64,000 nucleotides of DNA from Trichodelitschia bisporula (lineage: Eukaryota; Ascomycota; Dothideomycetes; Phaeotrichales; Phaeotrichaceae): assembly GCA_010356995.1 (NCBI GenBank), contig ML996688.1:1302001-1366000 (forward strand), in the 5' to 3' direction. Made by a program: the position numbers and the translations under genes. Shown piece by piece: positions 19,288 through 29,198 of this stretch. How positions within the stretch are numbered: the stretch's first letter is position 1; the number at the start of each line of letters is the position of its first letter. The notes beneath the pieces were generated by a model. It searched no databases. It saw only the letters and a program-made list of their open reading frames with translations, and was not told the origin of the DNA.

Positions 19288-20681
19288 TTTTGGTGTTTAG
19301 GGGGGGCTGATACGAGTAGAGGGGGTTCGAGCGTTCACCGACTGCGACTGTGCGCCGATACTACTTTGCACTGACTGCTGGAATTACACGATGGTCCTTA
19401 CGCTGTCTGCAACGAACTTTTGAGCGCACCGGCGCGCGAATGATGGGATGTGGCGGGGAGATGGATTGGAGGGGGAAGAGCGAGTGGGGGCGCGTGGGCA
19501 GTGCTGGATGGTTGCAAGCTTGGGCTTCGTCTTCGGCTTCGACATCTTCGCGCTGTCTGACCCGCCTCTTGCGCCCTTCGGCAAATAATGGACGACCCCC
19601 TCCATCGGCCTTTTTTTCTTCTATAGGCGTGTCATAGCGGATAGGTTAACCTGCATCGTTTTGAAGCGGTTCTTGGACAACGCGGTTTTATGTGGGGAAG
19701 GAAGGAAGAGGCAGGGGAAGAGCATATCTTTGCCCTCTGTAGCGGGCATTGGGGAAATATTAATTGGTGAATGACGAGCTTTTTTTTTGGTGTGTATACA
19801 TAGGTGTGCCGCGGGTGGTGGGTGTCGTTTGGGCGTTAGGGGACGTGGTGTAGGATAGATGGAAGCGGCTTGGGGGTGCGGCTTTGCCGATGATGTGGTA
19901 GTCTTGTAATCGTTTTTCTTTCTGATGGTGAGCTGAGATTAGGTGAGGGCTATGATGGGGGCGTGGAATGTACACTGAATGGTCGGGCAGTACAGTACAT
20001 AAAAGAAATGCGCCGCCTTTGTTATATCTCTCGTGGTGCGTGAACCATTAGTTCTAGTGATTCCACAATGCCCTTGGAAAGTGTGGATGGGCGCTACATT
20101 TGACATTACAATAAGATCGTCGCTTCGACCGTCCATTCTACCCTCATGCCGCGAGGCTCATTTACCATATACTGCTCGTTCGCCGTGCCAGGAACTTACC
20201 TTTTGCATTCCTCCACCACTTTTGCCCAGGGAATATCGACTCGAACGGGGACAGGGATGAGGAAACCGGATCTACAGCTTCTGCAGCACGAGGGGCTAGA
20301 GAAAACACTGTTAGCATCTGGCATTCGGTCGTCGATAAAGTGACAACACGCCCAAAACTCCACACGCGAACCCGAACCCGAACATGCGAACCGAAAAACG
20401 TCACAATTTTTTGCATTCAGACAGAAAACGAACACCGCTAAATCAACCAGAGTCCTTCCCTCATCACCTATCTTACCCATCATCCGCTAAGGCTTTACCT
20501 TTCTCTCCAAACGGCCCGGCAGCGAAGAACCCCAAGCATCGTTCGCGACCGGGGAGCGCGGTTTTCATACAACCTTCCTTTTTCGTACAAGGGAGCAGCA
20601 AGCAGCAGCAAGCAGCAACAACGACGCAGCAGCAGCAAGTAAACCCCAAAAACAAAGACAAGCCACTATTTTGCAACGAAT
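19288..20681. other. Intergenic, convergent 3' ends
   Basis: No coding frame is supported. There are short T-rich and G-rich runs but no repeat structure worth naming. It holds the 3' UTRs of the Smi1/Knr4 and malate synthase genes. Confidence 0.55.
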
Positions 20682-22524
20682 TTACAACTTCGCCGCCGGC
20701 TGGTTAGTGCTCACATTTGTAATCTCGTTGTAGAGGAGCCTGGTCACATGGTCAGCCTTGTCGTCCCCAAAATCCAGACAAGAAGCATCGGGAAAAAACT
20801 CACGAGGTCAAAAACTCCGCATAATCCTCGCCCGTAACCTGGCCCTCAAAGTACTTAGCCGCAAGATGGAACTTATTCCCCTTGGGCGCCTTCTTAGCCA
20901 GCGCGCTCGCCTCTTCATTGAGCAGCTTAAGCGCATACTCCTTCGTGACCTTCTTGCCATTGCTAGCCGTAACGCCATGCCGCACCCACTGCCACAGCTG
21001 CGAGCGCGACACCTCGGCCGTCGCTGCATCCTCCATGAGGTAGTTAATCGGCACGCAACCCACGCCACGCAGCCACGCCTCCATGTACGCTACGCCAATG
21101 CCCAGGTTCTTGCGGATGCCCTCCTCAGTGACCTGGCCCGGCACATTCATGTTGAGCAGGTCATTGGCCGTGATGTGCACTTCCTCGCGGCGCACGTGCA
21201 TCTGGTTCGGCATCGGCATGTGCGTGTTGAAGACGTCGCTGGCGATAGCAGCGAGCGCGGGGTGAGCGACCCAGGTGCCGTCGTGGCCGGCGCGCACCTC
21301 GCGCAGCTTGTCGGCGCGGACCGAGGACATGGCGGCGTCGTTGGCGGCTGGGTCGTCCTTGATGGGGATCTGGGCGGCCATGCCGCCCATGGCGTGCACG
21401 CCGCGGCGGTGGCAGGTCTTGATCAGGAGCTTGACGTAGGAGTCCATGAAGGGCACGGTCATGGTCACGCTGCTGCGGTCCGGCAGCACGAAGTTCGGGT
21501 TCTGGCGGAAGCGCTTGATCGTGCTGAAGATGTAGTCCCAGCGGCCGCAGTTGAGGCCGGAGCTGTGGTCGCGGAGCTCGTAGATGATCTGTGGATGTTA
21601 GCTTTCTGGACTCTCTCGTAGAATAGGCTGGGGGACGAACCTCGTCCATCTCAAAAGCAGCCAGGATGGTCTCAATCAGCACAGTGCCGCGGATGGTGCC
21701 GCGGGGAATGCCAATGTAGTCCTGGGCCAGGTTGAAGACGTCGTTCCACAGGCGCGCCTCGAGGTGAGACTCCATCTTGGCCAGGTAGAAGTAAGGTCCT
21801 GAGCCGCGCTTGATGAGCTCCTTGGCGTTATTGAAGAAGTACAGACCGAAGTCGAACAGACCACCCGAGATGGGCTCGCCGTCGACGACGAAGTGCTTCT
21901 CATCCAGGTGCCAGCCACGTGCACGGCAGATGAGGGTGGGTAGCCGACGGTCGGTCCGCAGCTTGTACCACTTCTCGCCCTGCTTGAAGTCGACCTGCCG
22001 CCGGATGGCGTCGTGCAGGTTCAGTTGGCCGTTGATCATATTGTCCCAGGTAGGGGCGGTGGAGTCTGTACCGGGACGAGTTAGCATATTGAGAAACCGT
22101 TTGATATATAATCCTCTTAAGTCACTTGCAACCCACCCTCAAAGTCGGCCATGTACGTCCACACATCAGAGTTGAGCGCATTCACAACCATCTTGCGGTC
22201 CGTCGGGCCCGTGATCTCGACGCGGCGGTCGACGAGGCCAGGAGCAGGCCGCGCTCCCCGCCACCCATCATTCTCACGGATGTGCTTAGTCTCCGGCAGG
22301 AAGTCGGGCAGAACGCCCTTGTCGAGCTCGGCCTGGCGAATGACGCGGCGCTGCAGCAGGGCCTTGCGGGTGTTGTTGAAGGTACGATGCAGCAGGGTGA
22401 GGAAGACGGCAGCGTCCTGGCTCAGGATGGGCCGCGTCTTCTCGGAGAGCTGGCCGAGGATCTGCACATCCTTGAGGTAGGACTGAGCGTTGATGGCGGC
22501 GGGGACGGCGGGGTAGGAGGTCAT
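20682..22524 (-). CDS. acuE: Malate synthase, glyoxylate cycle, with C-terminal PTS1 (551 aa)
   Basis: Exons are 22524-22137, 22065-21641, 21588-20804 and 20739-20682, joined to 1656 nt in frame. The protein makes malate from glyoxylate and acetyl-CoA, letting the fungus grow on acetate and fatty acids. Visible motifs are [46 protein letters not shown], and the family signature [16 protein letters not shown], which spans intron 2. The C-terminal region ends in AAKL, so the last three residues AKL form a type-1 peroxisomal signal. That signal lies on a 58-nt last exon. If intron 3 (20803-20740) is retained, a stop follows at once (TCG TGA) and the protein ends ...AEFLTS without PTS1. The terminal exon also contains GTGAGCACTAACCAG, a 15-nt string made of donor-, branch- and acceptor-like pieces, here read as coding (VSTNQ). 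Confidence 0.96.
20740..20803 (-). other. Intron 3 of malate synthase (retention removes PTS1)
   Basis: The donor GTGAGT and acceptor CCAG are good. Splicing joins ...AEFLT-S to LLYNEITN... and the AKL terminus; retention gives an immediate TGA. Confidence 0.88.
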
Positions 22525-23060
22525 GATTGCGGTGGTAGCGGAGGTGATGGAGCTATGCGATTGGCGTTGATGTAGCTAGCTGTGACAATGGGGTTTTTTG
22601 GGGTTTTTTTTAGATGAACAAGTGTCAGGAGGATAAGAGGAGGTGCGGGGGAGGGGAGGGGAGTTGAGGATCAGAAGCAGCACGGGAAGCGCGGAGCTCA
22701 GACGGGTATATAACGGGTTGAACGTCATGACCCATGGCTAGGAGGGGGCAAGTTGGGGGGGAGGGGGGGAGGAGTGGAAAGGGCTACTGCGGCGCATCCG
22801 CATTGCCGAGGGATCTACGCATATTCACGCCGGTGCTAGATAAAGAACCCCGGCCACGATGATGGATGGCTCTGGGCTTCTGGGGTGCGGCTTTGCGGGT
22901 GTGTGGAGGGGGACTGGGGAGGGCATGGAGGCGGGGGAGAGGTGACGAGGGCGGGGGAGTAGCAGTGAGGGGTGAGTGGGTGTACACGATCGAGCAACAC
23001 CATCAACATCATAGCCTTTGGTCCGGCTGGGCCACATGCATTCAATTCGATTGACTCTTA

Positions 23061-23147
23061 TTCCTCTCTTTTCTCTTCTCTCTTCTCTCTTCTCTCTTCT
23101 CTCTTCTCTCTTGTCTCTCCTCTCTTCTCTCTTGTCTCTTCTCTCTG
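23061..23147. repeat. TTCTCTC-type pyrimidine microsatellite
   Basis: This is an imperfect array of 5-7 bp units (TTCTCTC, TTGTCTC), all pyrimidine-rich on the plus strand. Confidence 0.85.
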
Positions 23148-23822
23148 ACTCCCCACCAAGCATGGAGTCATCAATTGGACCGTGAAGCTCAAAACATGAC
23201 AACAAAAATGGCTCGTGAAATGGTTGCCGAGCATTGATCTGGGCCGAGTCGGCTGTCGCATGTCTTTTCTTTGGCTTGGGTTCTTATCGATTGCCGAGCT
23301 CCCGCCGCCGTACGCCTCAATGGTCATCCTCTTCCCCGGCACCATCCGAGGTACCTCTTCCGATACTCTCCGCAGGGCCGGGAGGTAGCCGGAAAGGACA
23401 TGCAGTAGTAGCAGCATATGTCAGAGTGAGCATTCAGTCAAGATAACAGCCAGCTGCAGTCTGGCTCTTGAGAACATGCAGCCCGAACAGCCGGCACCGG
23501 TTAGCGTCGGCCCCATCCATCTCTTATTCCCCAGACTTCGAGAAGGCGGGGATTCTTCTCAGCAAGAGTTGCTACCGTAACAGACCTGCGCACCGGTTAA
23601 AAGCGTGTTGATCTCCCGCAGAACGGATGCTCGTGGCGATCGGAGTTTGACATAAGGGATACGGGTATCGAACTCCTACAGACGCATCCACGCGCCCGCT
23701 CTCCAACTCTTCCCGCTGCCGCTCGCCGTGTCTCGGGAAGTGCGAAAGTGCAAAGGTGATAGGAGAGTATAATAATGGGTGGCTTGCATGTCCACGGAGC
23801 CGCGTCACCCAGGTCGTCTCTA

Positions 23823-23900
23823 GTGGCTTGCCTACGTGGCTTGACTCTCGTGGCTTGACTCTCGTGGCTTGACTCTCGTGGCTTGACTCTCGTGGCTTGA
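23823..23900. repeat. 14-bp tandem repeat, GTGGCTTGACTCTC
   Basis: Four perfect copies (23836-23891) are flanked by a variant copy (GTGGCTTGCCTAC) on the left and a partial copy on the right. Each unit contains TGACTC, a half-site for bZIP factors. Confidence 0.9.
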
Positions 23901-24206
23901 AGTGGGATGCCGGATATTGGTGCCTGGTGCCTTAAAACTGCTGAGTAAGCACTTGGCAGCTTCCCCGTGACCCGAAATACGAGCAGTTTCTTGGCTGAGG
24001 CCTTGGCTGAGGTTGCTCGTCCCGCAGACCGGGAGCCAGAGTGAGAGAAGAGAGACCAGTTGGAGACGCTCGCACGACCCACCCACCAAACTCCTCCATC
24101 TTCTCCTCCACAGACTCGCACACCCACGAGAACTGGCCTGCAACAGGCACACCACCCCGTCTGAATTGCTTCAACCCGCATCGGCCTCCCATTCTTCTCA
24201 TCTCTA

Positions 24207-24207
<1 letters not shown>

Positions 24208-24274
<67 letters not shown>
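24208..24274 (+). repeat. 67-nt poly-C homopolymer
   Basis: This is an uninterrupted C run of 67 nt, ending 153 nt before the WASP start codon. The flanks are unique sequence. It could form an i-motif, or a G-quadruplex on the other strand. The true length may be misread in the assembly. Confidence 0.9.
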
Positions 24275-24275
<1 letters not shown>

Positions 24276-24427
24276 CTTCTTCACCAGGCCCACCCGAGGG
24301 AGGCCATTCACCGCCACACTACTTCGACCTCATACCACTCTCCCAGTGACACGAGCCCAGCTTATGGCCACTTCTATCGTCACATAACGTCACTTTACCC
24401 GCATTTCTACCGCCTCTCTCACCAGTC

Positions 24428-26821
24428 ATGCCTTCCATTCTCTCCGAAGAGGACAAGCAGACGGTCAAGCGCTGCGTCCCCAAGCCCTCCAACAAGATCC
24501 ATGCCGTAGCCGTTGCGAGGCTATACGTTGCCTATCCAAACCGCTCGCGATGGACCTATACCGGCCTGCAAGGGGCCGTCGTGCTCGCAAACGACCTCGT
24601 CGGACATACGTTCTGGATCAAGCTAGTTGATATCTCGGTAAGTGCTTGCTGCTGTCATGTACCGCTCTCGCGCTGACGCCTGCCAGAATGCGAATCGTGG
24701 CGTGGTGTGGGACCAGGAGCTCTATGAAGGCTTTGCCTACAACCACGACCGCACCTTCTTCCACACCTTTGAGCTCGAGGACTGCCTTGCCGGCCTGTCC
24801 TTTTCCGACGAGAAGGAAGCCAAGACGTTCAAGAAGAAGATGGACGATCGGGAGAAGAACGCGCATCGTCAGACCAAGGCAACTGCCTTCGCCATCACCC
24901 CAGGCACCAACGGTCACGCTGGAGCGCAAGAAAAGGGGCACCACGGCTTCTTCAGCAAGGTCTTTGGCAGCCACAAGCATGATGGTCCTGTACCGCAAGG
25001 TCGCTCTCCAACGTCGGTGGCAACACCCACACCGGCGTCGAGTCGCGACTCGGTTATAGAGGGCTTGGACCCGAAGCTTCGCAAGGAACTTGCCGGTATG
25101 GGCATCTCCGAGGGCCAGCTGTCCGAAAACAAAGACTTCATCAAGGCCTGGCTTGCAGCGCAGGAGAAGGCTAAGGCGGACACCGAACCGGAGCCGCAGC
25201 GAAAACAGGTCCGCGCGCCACCGCCTCCCCCTCCGCCTGCCAACGGACCGTCGTCAAATCGCTCCAGCGAGATCAGTCCCCAGCATACTGGCAGTACGAC
25301 GGCATCGTCGAGGAGGGGCGCACCGCCGGCTCCACCTCCTCCCCGGAGAGGTGGTGCTTCAGCACGTCAGTCTTCGCCTTCTCCTCCCAGGAAGCCATCG
25401 CCTACGACCACACGCTTCCGCGCTCCACCGCCGATTGCGGATGCCGGCAAATTCGTGAACCAAAATGTTGCGCCCGGTCTTCCAAACCGAGCGCGTTCGT
25501 CATCAACGACTTTGGCCAATCCTGGCCCGCCGCCGCCTCCGCGGCCTCCCAAGACACCCCTGGAGGAGGAGACTCCAGTCAGGAGAAACCCGGTTCCGCC
25601 GCCTTACCATTCTTCGGCCTCCCTCCCACCCCCACCGCCGTCGCGAGGTGCGGTGCCGCCTCCGCCTCCAGCACGCGAGGCATCCCCCTTGATGCCGGCA
25701 GTTCCCGCGAAGGTGCCGTCCCCCGTGTACACTGCGCCGCCTCCGCCCCCCATCCCATCGGCATCCCGCCCGCAACCCACTCACGCGTCGTCTGCACCAC
25801 CTCATCCCCCTCCGGCAGTCAGCGCTCCGCCTCCACCTCCTTTCCCGGCCGCTCGGGCTCCTCCGGCTCCGCCATTCCCCACGAACCTCGTCCCGAGCCT
25901 TCCCCCACAGGCACCACCTCTGCCCTCGGTCCGCGCGCCTCCTGCTCCTCCGCTACCCTCAACCAACGCGCCTCCCGCGCCGCCTCTGCCTTCCAGTCGT
26001 GCTCCGCCTGCACCCCCTCTACCCTCAACCAATGCCCCGCCCGCCCCTCCATTCCCGTCCAACCGCGTGCCACCCGCTCCCCCGCTTCCGACGAGCAACG
26101 CTCCCCCACCACCTCCTCTGCCGTCAAGCAACGCGCCCCCCCCTCCGCCATTGCCGACAAGTCACGCCCCCCCTCCACCACCTTTCCCGACCAGCAATGC
26201 ACCTCCACCGCCCCCACTCCCGGCCAGCAATGCGCCTCCCCCCCCGCCCCTCCCGAACAACAGGATTCCCCCTCCCCCTCCCTTCCCGACGAGCAACGCG
26301 CCTCCCCCACCGCCACTCCCGACAAACAGAGCGCCCCCGGCTCCCCCGCTCCCGACCGGCAACGCCCCGCCCCCGCCCCCTCTGCCGAACACCGGCGCGC
26401 CTCCCCCGCCACCGTTTCCCACCGGCGGTGCCCCTCCCCCACCTCCGTTCCCCATCAGCGGTGCCCCTCCCCCGCCGCCCATGCCCGGCGCCGCTGCCTC
26501 ACTGCCCAAGGTCCCCGCCGAGCGCGGCGGTCTGCTCGCCGATATCCGCGGCGGCGCGCGCCTGCGCAGGGTCAGCTCGCAGGAGAAGCGCGATCGGAGC
26601 GCTGCGCAGGTCCCCGGTGGTGAGGCGGCGACGGCGAGTCCTGCGGCGGCGGCGGCGGCGGCTGGGCCGGCGGATGGCGGGTTGGCTGGGGCGTTGGCTA
26701 GTGCGCTTGCTGCGCGGAAGTCGAAGGTTTCGCATAGTGGTGAGTTGTTCTTGGGTTTGCTGTTTGTGTTGGAGGGGGCTAATTTTGAGTAGATGATGAG
26801 GATGAGAAGGATGATTGGTGA
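24428..26821 (+). CDS. las17: WASP/Las17, Arp2/3 activator (763 aa)
   Basis: Exons are 24428-24637, 24687-26739 and 26793-26821, joined to 2292 nt in frame. The N terminus is a WH1/EVH1 domain (about residues 10-135; AVARLYVAYPNRSRWTYTGLQG, then GVVWDQELYEGFAYNHDRTFFHTFE after intron 1). A basic stretch follows, then about 320 residues of Pro-rich repeats (units such as NAPPPPPLPS and RAPPAPPLP) that would bind SH3 domains and profilin. Near the end a WH2-type actin-binding segment reads LLADIRGGARLRRVS, then a second helix LAGALASALAARKSKV. The last 29-nt exon supplies the acidic tail DDEDEKDDW with the terminal Trp needed for Arp2/3 activation. The protein nucleates branched actin at endocytic patches and hyphal tips. 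Retention of intron 2 would replace the acidic tail with an unrelated end. Confidence 0.95.
26740..26792 (+). other. Last intron of WASP, before the acidic-tail exon
   Basis: GTGAGT...GAGTAG, 53 nt. Removal joins KVSHS to DDEDEKDDW. Reading through gives GELFLGLLFVLEGANFE and a stop. Confidence 0.88.
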
Positions 26822-27201
26822 AGGGGTTGGTTCGCGGTAAGAGGCAGATATGTGCTGTAAGTGTTAGGACGCTGGTTGTGCATATGGAGGTGTCGGCTTA
26901 GCGGGTAAGGTTTAAATGCTCTCCTCGCTGCATTAGGGTTGGTGTCTAGTCTTGCCAGTGGGCAGGCATGGCGCTTTGCTCGCTTCAGGTGCTGGTACTT
27001 GGTTGGGGTAAGAAGAGCTGCTGGGGTACATGCCTTGTGTTTGCATGTCGAACGTTAAGTTGAGCATGCAGTGGATGATGGATCGGTGATATATTTAGTA
27101 GTAAAGCCTAGATTGTAGTCGTTGAAATGCTTTGTGGCACTGCATGCCTTTCCGACCAATGTCCCGAAACAAAAAAGCCATACTTGCTGGAGATGCATGG
27201 A
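26822..27201. other. Intergenic, convergent 3' ends
   Basis: This gap lies between the convergent WASP and Wbp11-like genes. Nothing else is seen in it. Confidence 0.6.
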
Positions 27202-28077
27202 CTACACTCCCTCATCCTCCACCTCCTCAATCTGCACCGCCCTCAGCTCGCGCTCAAACCGCTCCTCCTCAGCCCTAAGATCAACCTCCTTCCCGGCCAC
27301 CAGTGGTGTCTCCGTCTCCCCCTTCCCCCCCGCGCTCTTTCCCTCCCCACCCCCACCACCACCTCCGACCTTATACCCCTCCCTCTCCAACCTCTCCGCC
27401 TCCTCCGGCTCCACCAACCCCCCCTCCCCCCTAACCTTCCTCAACTTCCCCGCCACCGCCTGCGGCACAAACCGCCGCACCGCCTCCTTGCGCAAATCGC
27501 GCACCTGCGGCGCGGCCTCGTACACCGTCACCGGCGCAGCGCGCGGCGTCTCGCTTTGCCGCTCCCCGCCGCGTGCCTGGCCTTCCCGCTCGGTGCGGAA
27601 CTGTTGCTGTTGCGAGGGGAGCCCGCCGCGCCGCCGTGGCACGGGCGGCATGTGCTCCACGTCGAGCGGCATCGGGATATCGCGCACATCGGGGTCCGAG
27701 TCACTACTCTCCGGCTCCCGGAACGCATCGTCCCGGCTCCTCTTCCCCAGCACCCCCCCAGCCCCCCCCTCCCTATCCCCCCTCCAACCCCCACCCCCAT
27801 CCCCCTTCACCCCAAGTGTCTCCCTCGCCCTCTTCACCGCCCCCAACTCCTTCTCCAACCTCTCCAGCACCTCCTTATCCCTCGGACGCAACACGCCACC
27901 ACTAGCATCGCGCACCGCAACCAGCTCATCAATTTGTTTCTGCAGGCGTGCCGGGTTCCGCTTGCTCAGTTTTTCGGCGCGCTGCGCGGCGAGCGCGGCT
28001 TTGGATTTTTTGATGGACTTGTTTTTGGCGGCTTTGAGGGCGGCGGTGGCGGGGTTGACGGCGCGGTCTTTGGCCAT
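27202..28077 (-). CDS. Wbp11-like splicing-associated protein (291 aa)
   Basis: This is a single exon starting at the ATG at 28077. The N-terminal 85 residues match the Wbp11/ELF5/SaW1 domain: MAKDRAVNPATAALKAAKN, a Lys/Ala-rich helix, then RNPARLQKQIDEL and a second helix ending near GAVKRARETLG. The rest is low complexity and charged: a Gly-rich stretch, an acidic SSDSDPDV block, a short PPVPRRRGG, and a C-terminal acidic helix (EEERFERELRAVQIEEVEDEG). In animals WBP11 binds PQBP1 and the spliceosome; the fungal members are presumed nuclear pre-mRNA splicing factors. Family assignment rests on the N terminus and the exact role is inferred. Confidence 0.85.
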   Translation of the reverse strand: MAKDRAVNPATAALKAAKNKSIKKSKAALAAQRAEKLSKRNPARLQKQIDELVAVRDASGGVLRPRDKEVLERLEKELGAVKRARETLGVKGDGGGGWRGDREGGAGGVLGKRSRDDAFREPESSDSDPDVRDIPMPLDVEHMPPVPRRRGGLPSQQQQFRTEREGQARGGERQSETPRAAPVTVYEAAPQVRDLRKEAVRRFVPQAVAGKLRKVRGEGGLVEPEEAERLEREGYKVGGGGGGGEGKSAGGKGETETPLVAGKEVDLRAEEERFERELRAVQIEEVEDEGV

Positions 28078-28650
28078 GGTTGCGGTTGTGGTATCTCGTT
28101 TCGGGGGGGGTTGTGAGAGTTTTTGAGGCGTGGAGGGGTGGAGGATGCGGTGTTGCGGTTGTGCTTGCGGGTGCGACGAGGCGTGATGTCAAGACGATGA
28201 GCCGCAACGCAACGCGCCAAGATGTCAAACTTGGCACTAGGCACGCTTGGCTCCTGCGTCAGGCATCCACAGACGTCATCGCTTCAGCCTTGTTTGAGCA
28301 ACTTCCTTCATGCAAGCTTTGCTTCGCGGCAACAGAGTCCTGTAAACATTTGCAATGTGACTACCAGTCGATGAAGCTTAAATATGGCTCCAATTTGCAT
28401 GTTAGAGGTCTTGAACACCTTCACTTCAACAAAAGAGGGATCAACGAGTAGTCACAGCAGAGCACATCGATGACATCAGCATAAGAGGTAAAGAAAAACG
28501 GTCAAGTCGTCAATTCATTGCCTTCAGGGTATATGGATACACAGCGCGCATTCTATCCCCCTTCGTCGCAGACAAGACTACCACAGCCAACCAGAGACCA
28601 GTCAAAGCCGCAGCACATCAAAGTCCACCTGAGCCACGCACACTGGTGCT
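28078..28650. other. Intergenic
   Basis: This gap lies between the start of the Wbp11-like gene and the 3' end of Hsp9/12. I see no supported coding frame. The proximal 150 nt should be the Wbp11-like promoter. Confidence 0.55.
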
Positions 28651-29001
28651 CTACTTCTTGCCAGACAGAGTGTCGGTCACCGACTGAGCGGTGCTGGAGA
28701 TGGTCTCCTGAGCAGACTGGAGGACACCCTTGGACTGCAAAGCGTCGTTAGCCTGTGTGACATTATGTGGAATTGAGACGCGGCATCGTACCTGGCTCTC
28801 GGCATCGTCGCTACCGCCACGGACGGAGTCACCCAGCTTCTGAGAGGTCGACTTCTCGCTCTCGGGCTGCAGAGCACCGGCAGCGCGGTCGTAGGCGCCA
28901 GTGGCAGTCTCAGCGGTCTGGTCGAGGACCGACTTCTGGGAGTCGGGGGTGGCCTTCTCCTTGGCCTGGGTGGTGAAATCCTTGCGACCGGCTTCAGACA
29001 T
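28651..29001 (-). CDS. Hsp9/Hsp12 family stress protein (103 aa)
   Basis: Exons are 29001-28792 and 28752-28651, joined to 312 nt in frame. The 39-nt intron (GTACGA...CACAG) is short and has no stop, so read-through would add 13 residues; its removal gives the uninterrupted pattern DDAESQ-ANDALQ. The N terminus MSEAGRKDFTTQAKEK and the SEKSTSQKLGDSVRGG segment are diagnostic of the Hsp9/Hsp12 family. These are small, hydrophilic, largely unfolded proteins that fold on membranes and are induced by heat, osmotic and oxidative stress and stationary phase. Upstream (29154-29198) are two AGGGG stress elements around a perfect TGACGTCA, fitting stress control through a C2H2 factor and an Atf1/AtfA-type bZIP. 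Confidence 0.92.
   Translation of the reverse strand: MSEAGRKDFTTQAKEKATPDSQKSVLDQTAETATGAYDRAAGALQPESEKSTSQKLGDSVRGGSDDAESQVRCRVSIPHNVTQANDALQSKGVLQSAQETISSTAQSVTDTLSGKK
28753..28791 (-). other. 39-nt intron in the Hsp9/12 gene
   Basis: The donor is GTACGA and the acceptor CACAG. It is very short but its removal restores the family sequence. It keeps frame and has no stop. Confidence 0.7.
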
Positions 29002-29153
29002 GGTGAATGTGTTGATTGAAGTGAGTTTGGAGGTACGTGTGTGTGAAGTTGTGTGTGATTGAAAGGCTTTTTAGAGGAATCAGAGTGTGTTGTTGATGGG
29101 AGGAAAGAAGACGAGTGGTGGAGTGGGGCTGCCTTTAAGTATGCGAGGCGCTG

Positions 29154-29198
29154 AGGGGCCAGCTTGCCTACGCGGGGTTGTGACGTCACGGAGAGGGG
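29154..29198. promoter_or_regulatory. CRE flanked by two STRE-like elements upstream of Hsp9/12
   Basis: AGGGG lies at 29154-29158, the palindrome TGACGTCA at 29181-29188 and AGGGG at 29194-29198, 153-197 nt upstream of the Hsp9/12 ATG. TGACGTCA is the CREB/ATF site used by Atf1/AtfA bZIP factors, and AGGGG is the stress response element core. Confidence 0.6.

Larger units (their letters stand above)
22525..24427. promoter_or_regulatory. Divergent promoter region of malate synthase and WASP, repeat-rich
   Basis: 1.9 kb lies between two divergent starts. No gene is supported. It holds a TTCTCTC-type repeat (about 23061-23147), a 14-bp tandem repeat (23823-23900) and a 67-nt poly-C tract (24208-24274). 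Confidence 0.6.

Noticed and set aside
20758-21621. 287-codon plus-strand frame
   Set aside because: It is antisense to malate synthase exon 3; repeated His/Val/Gly composition is a codon-bias artefact.
24013-24387. Frames containing long poly-Pro
   Set aside because: They translate the poly-C tract and are not genes.
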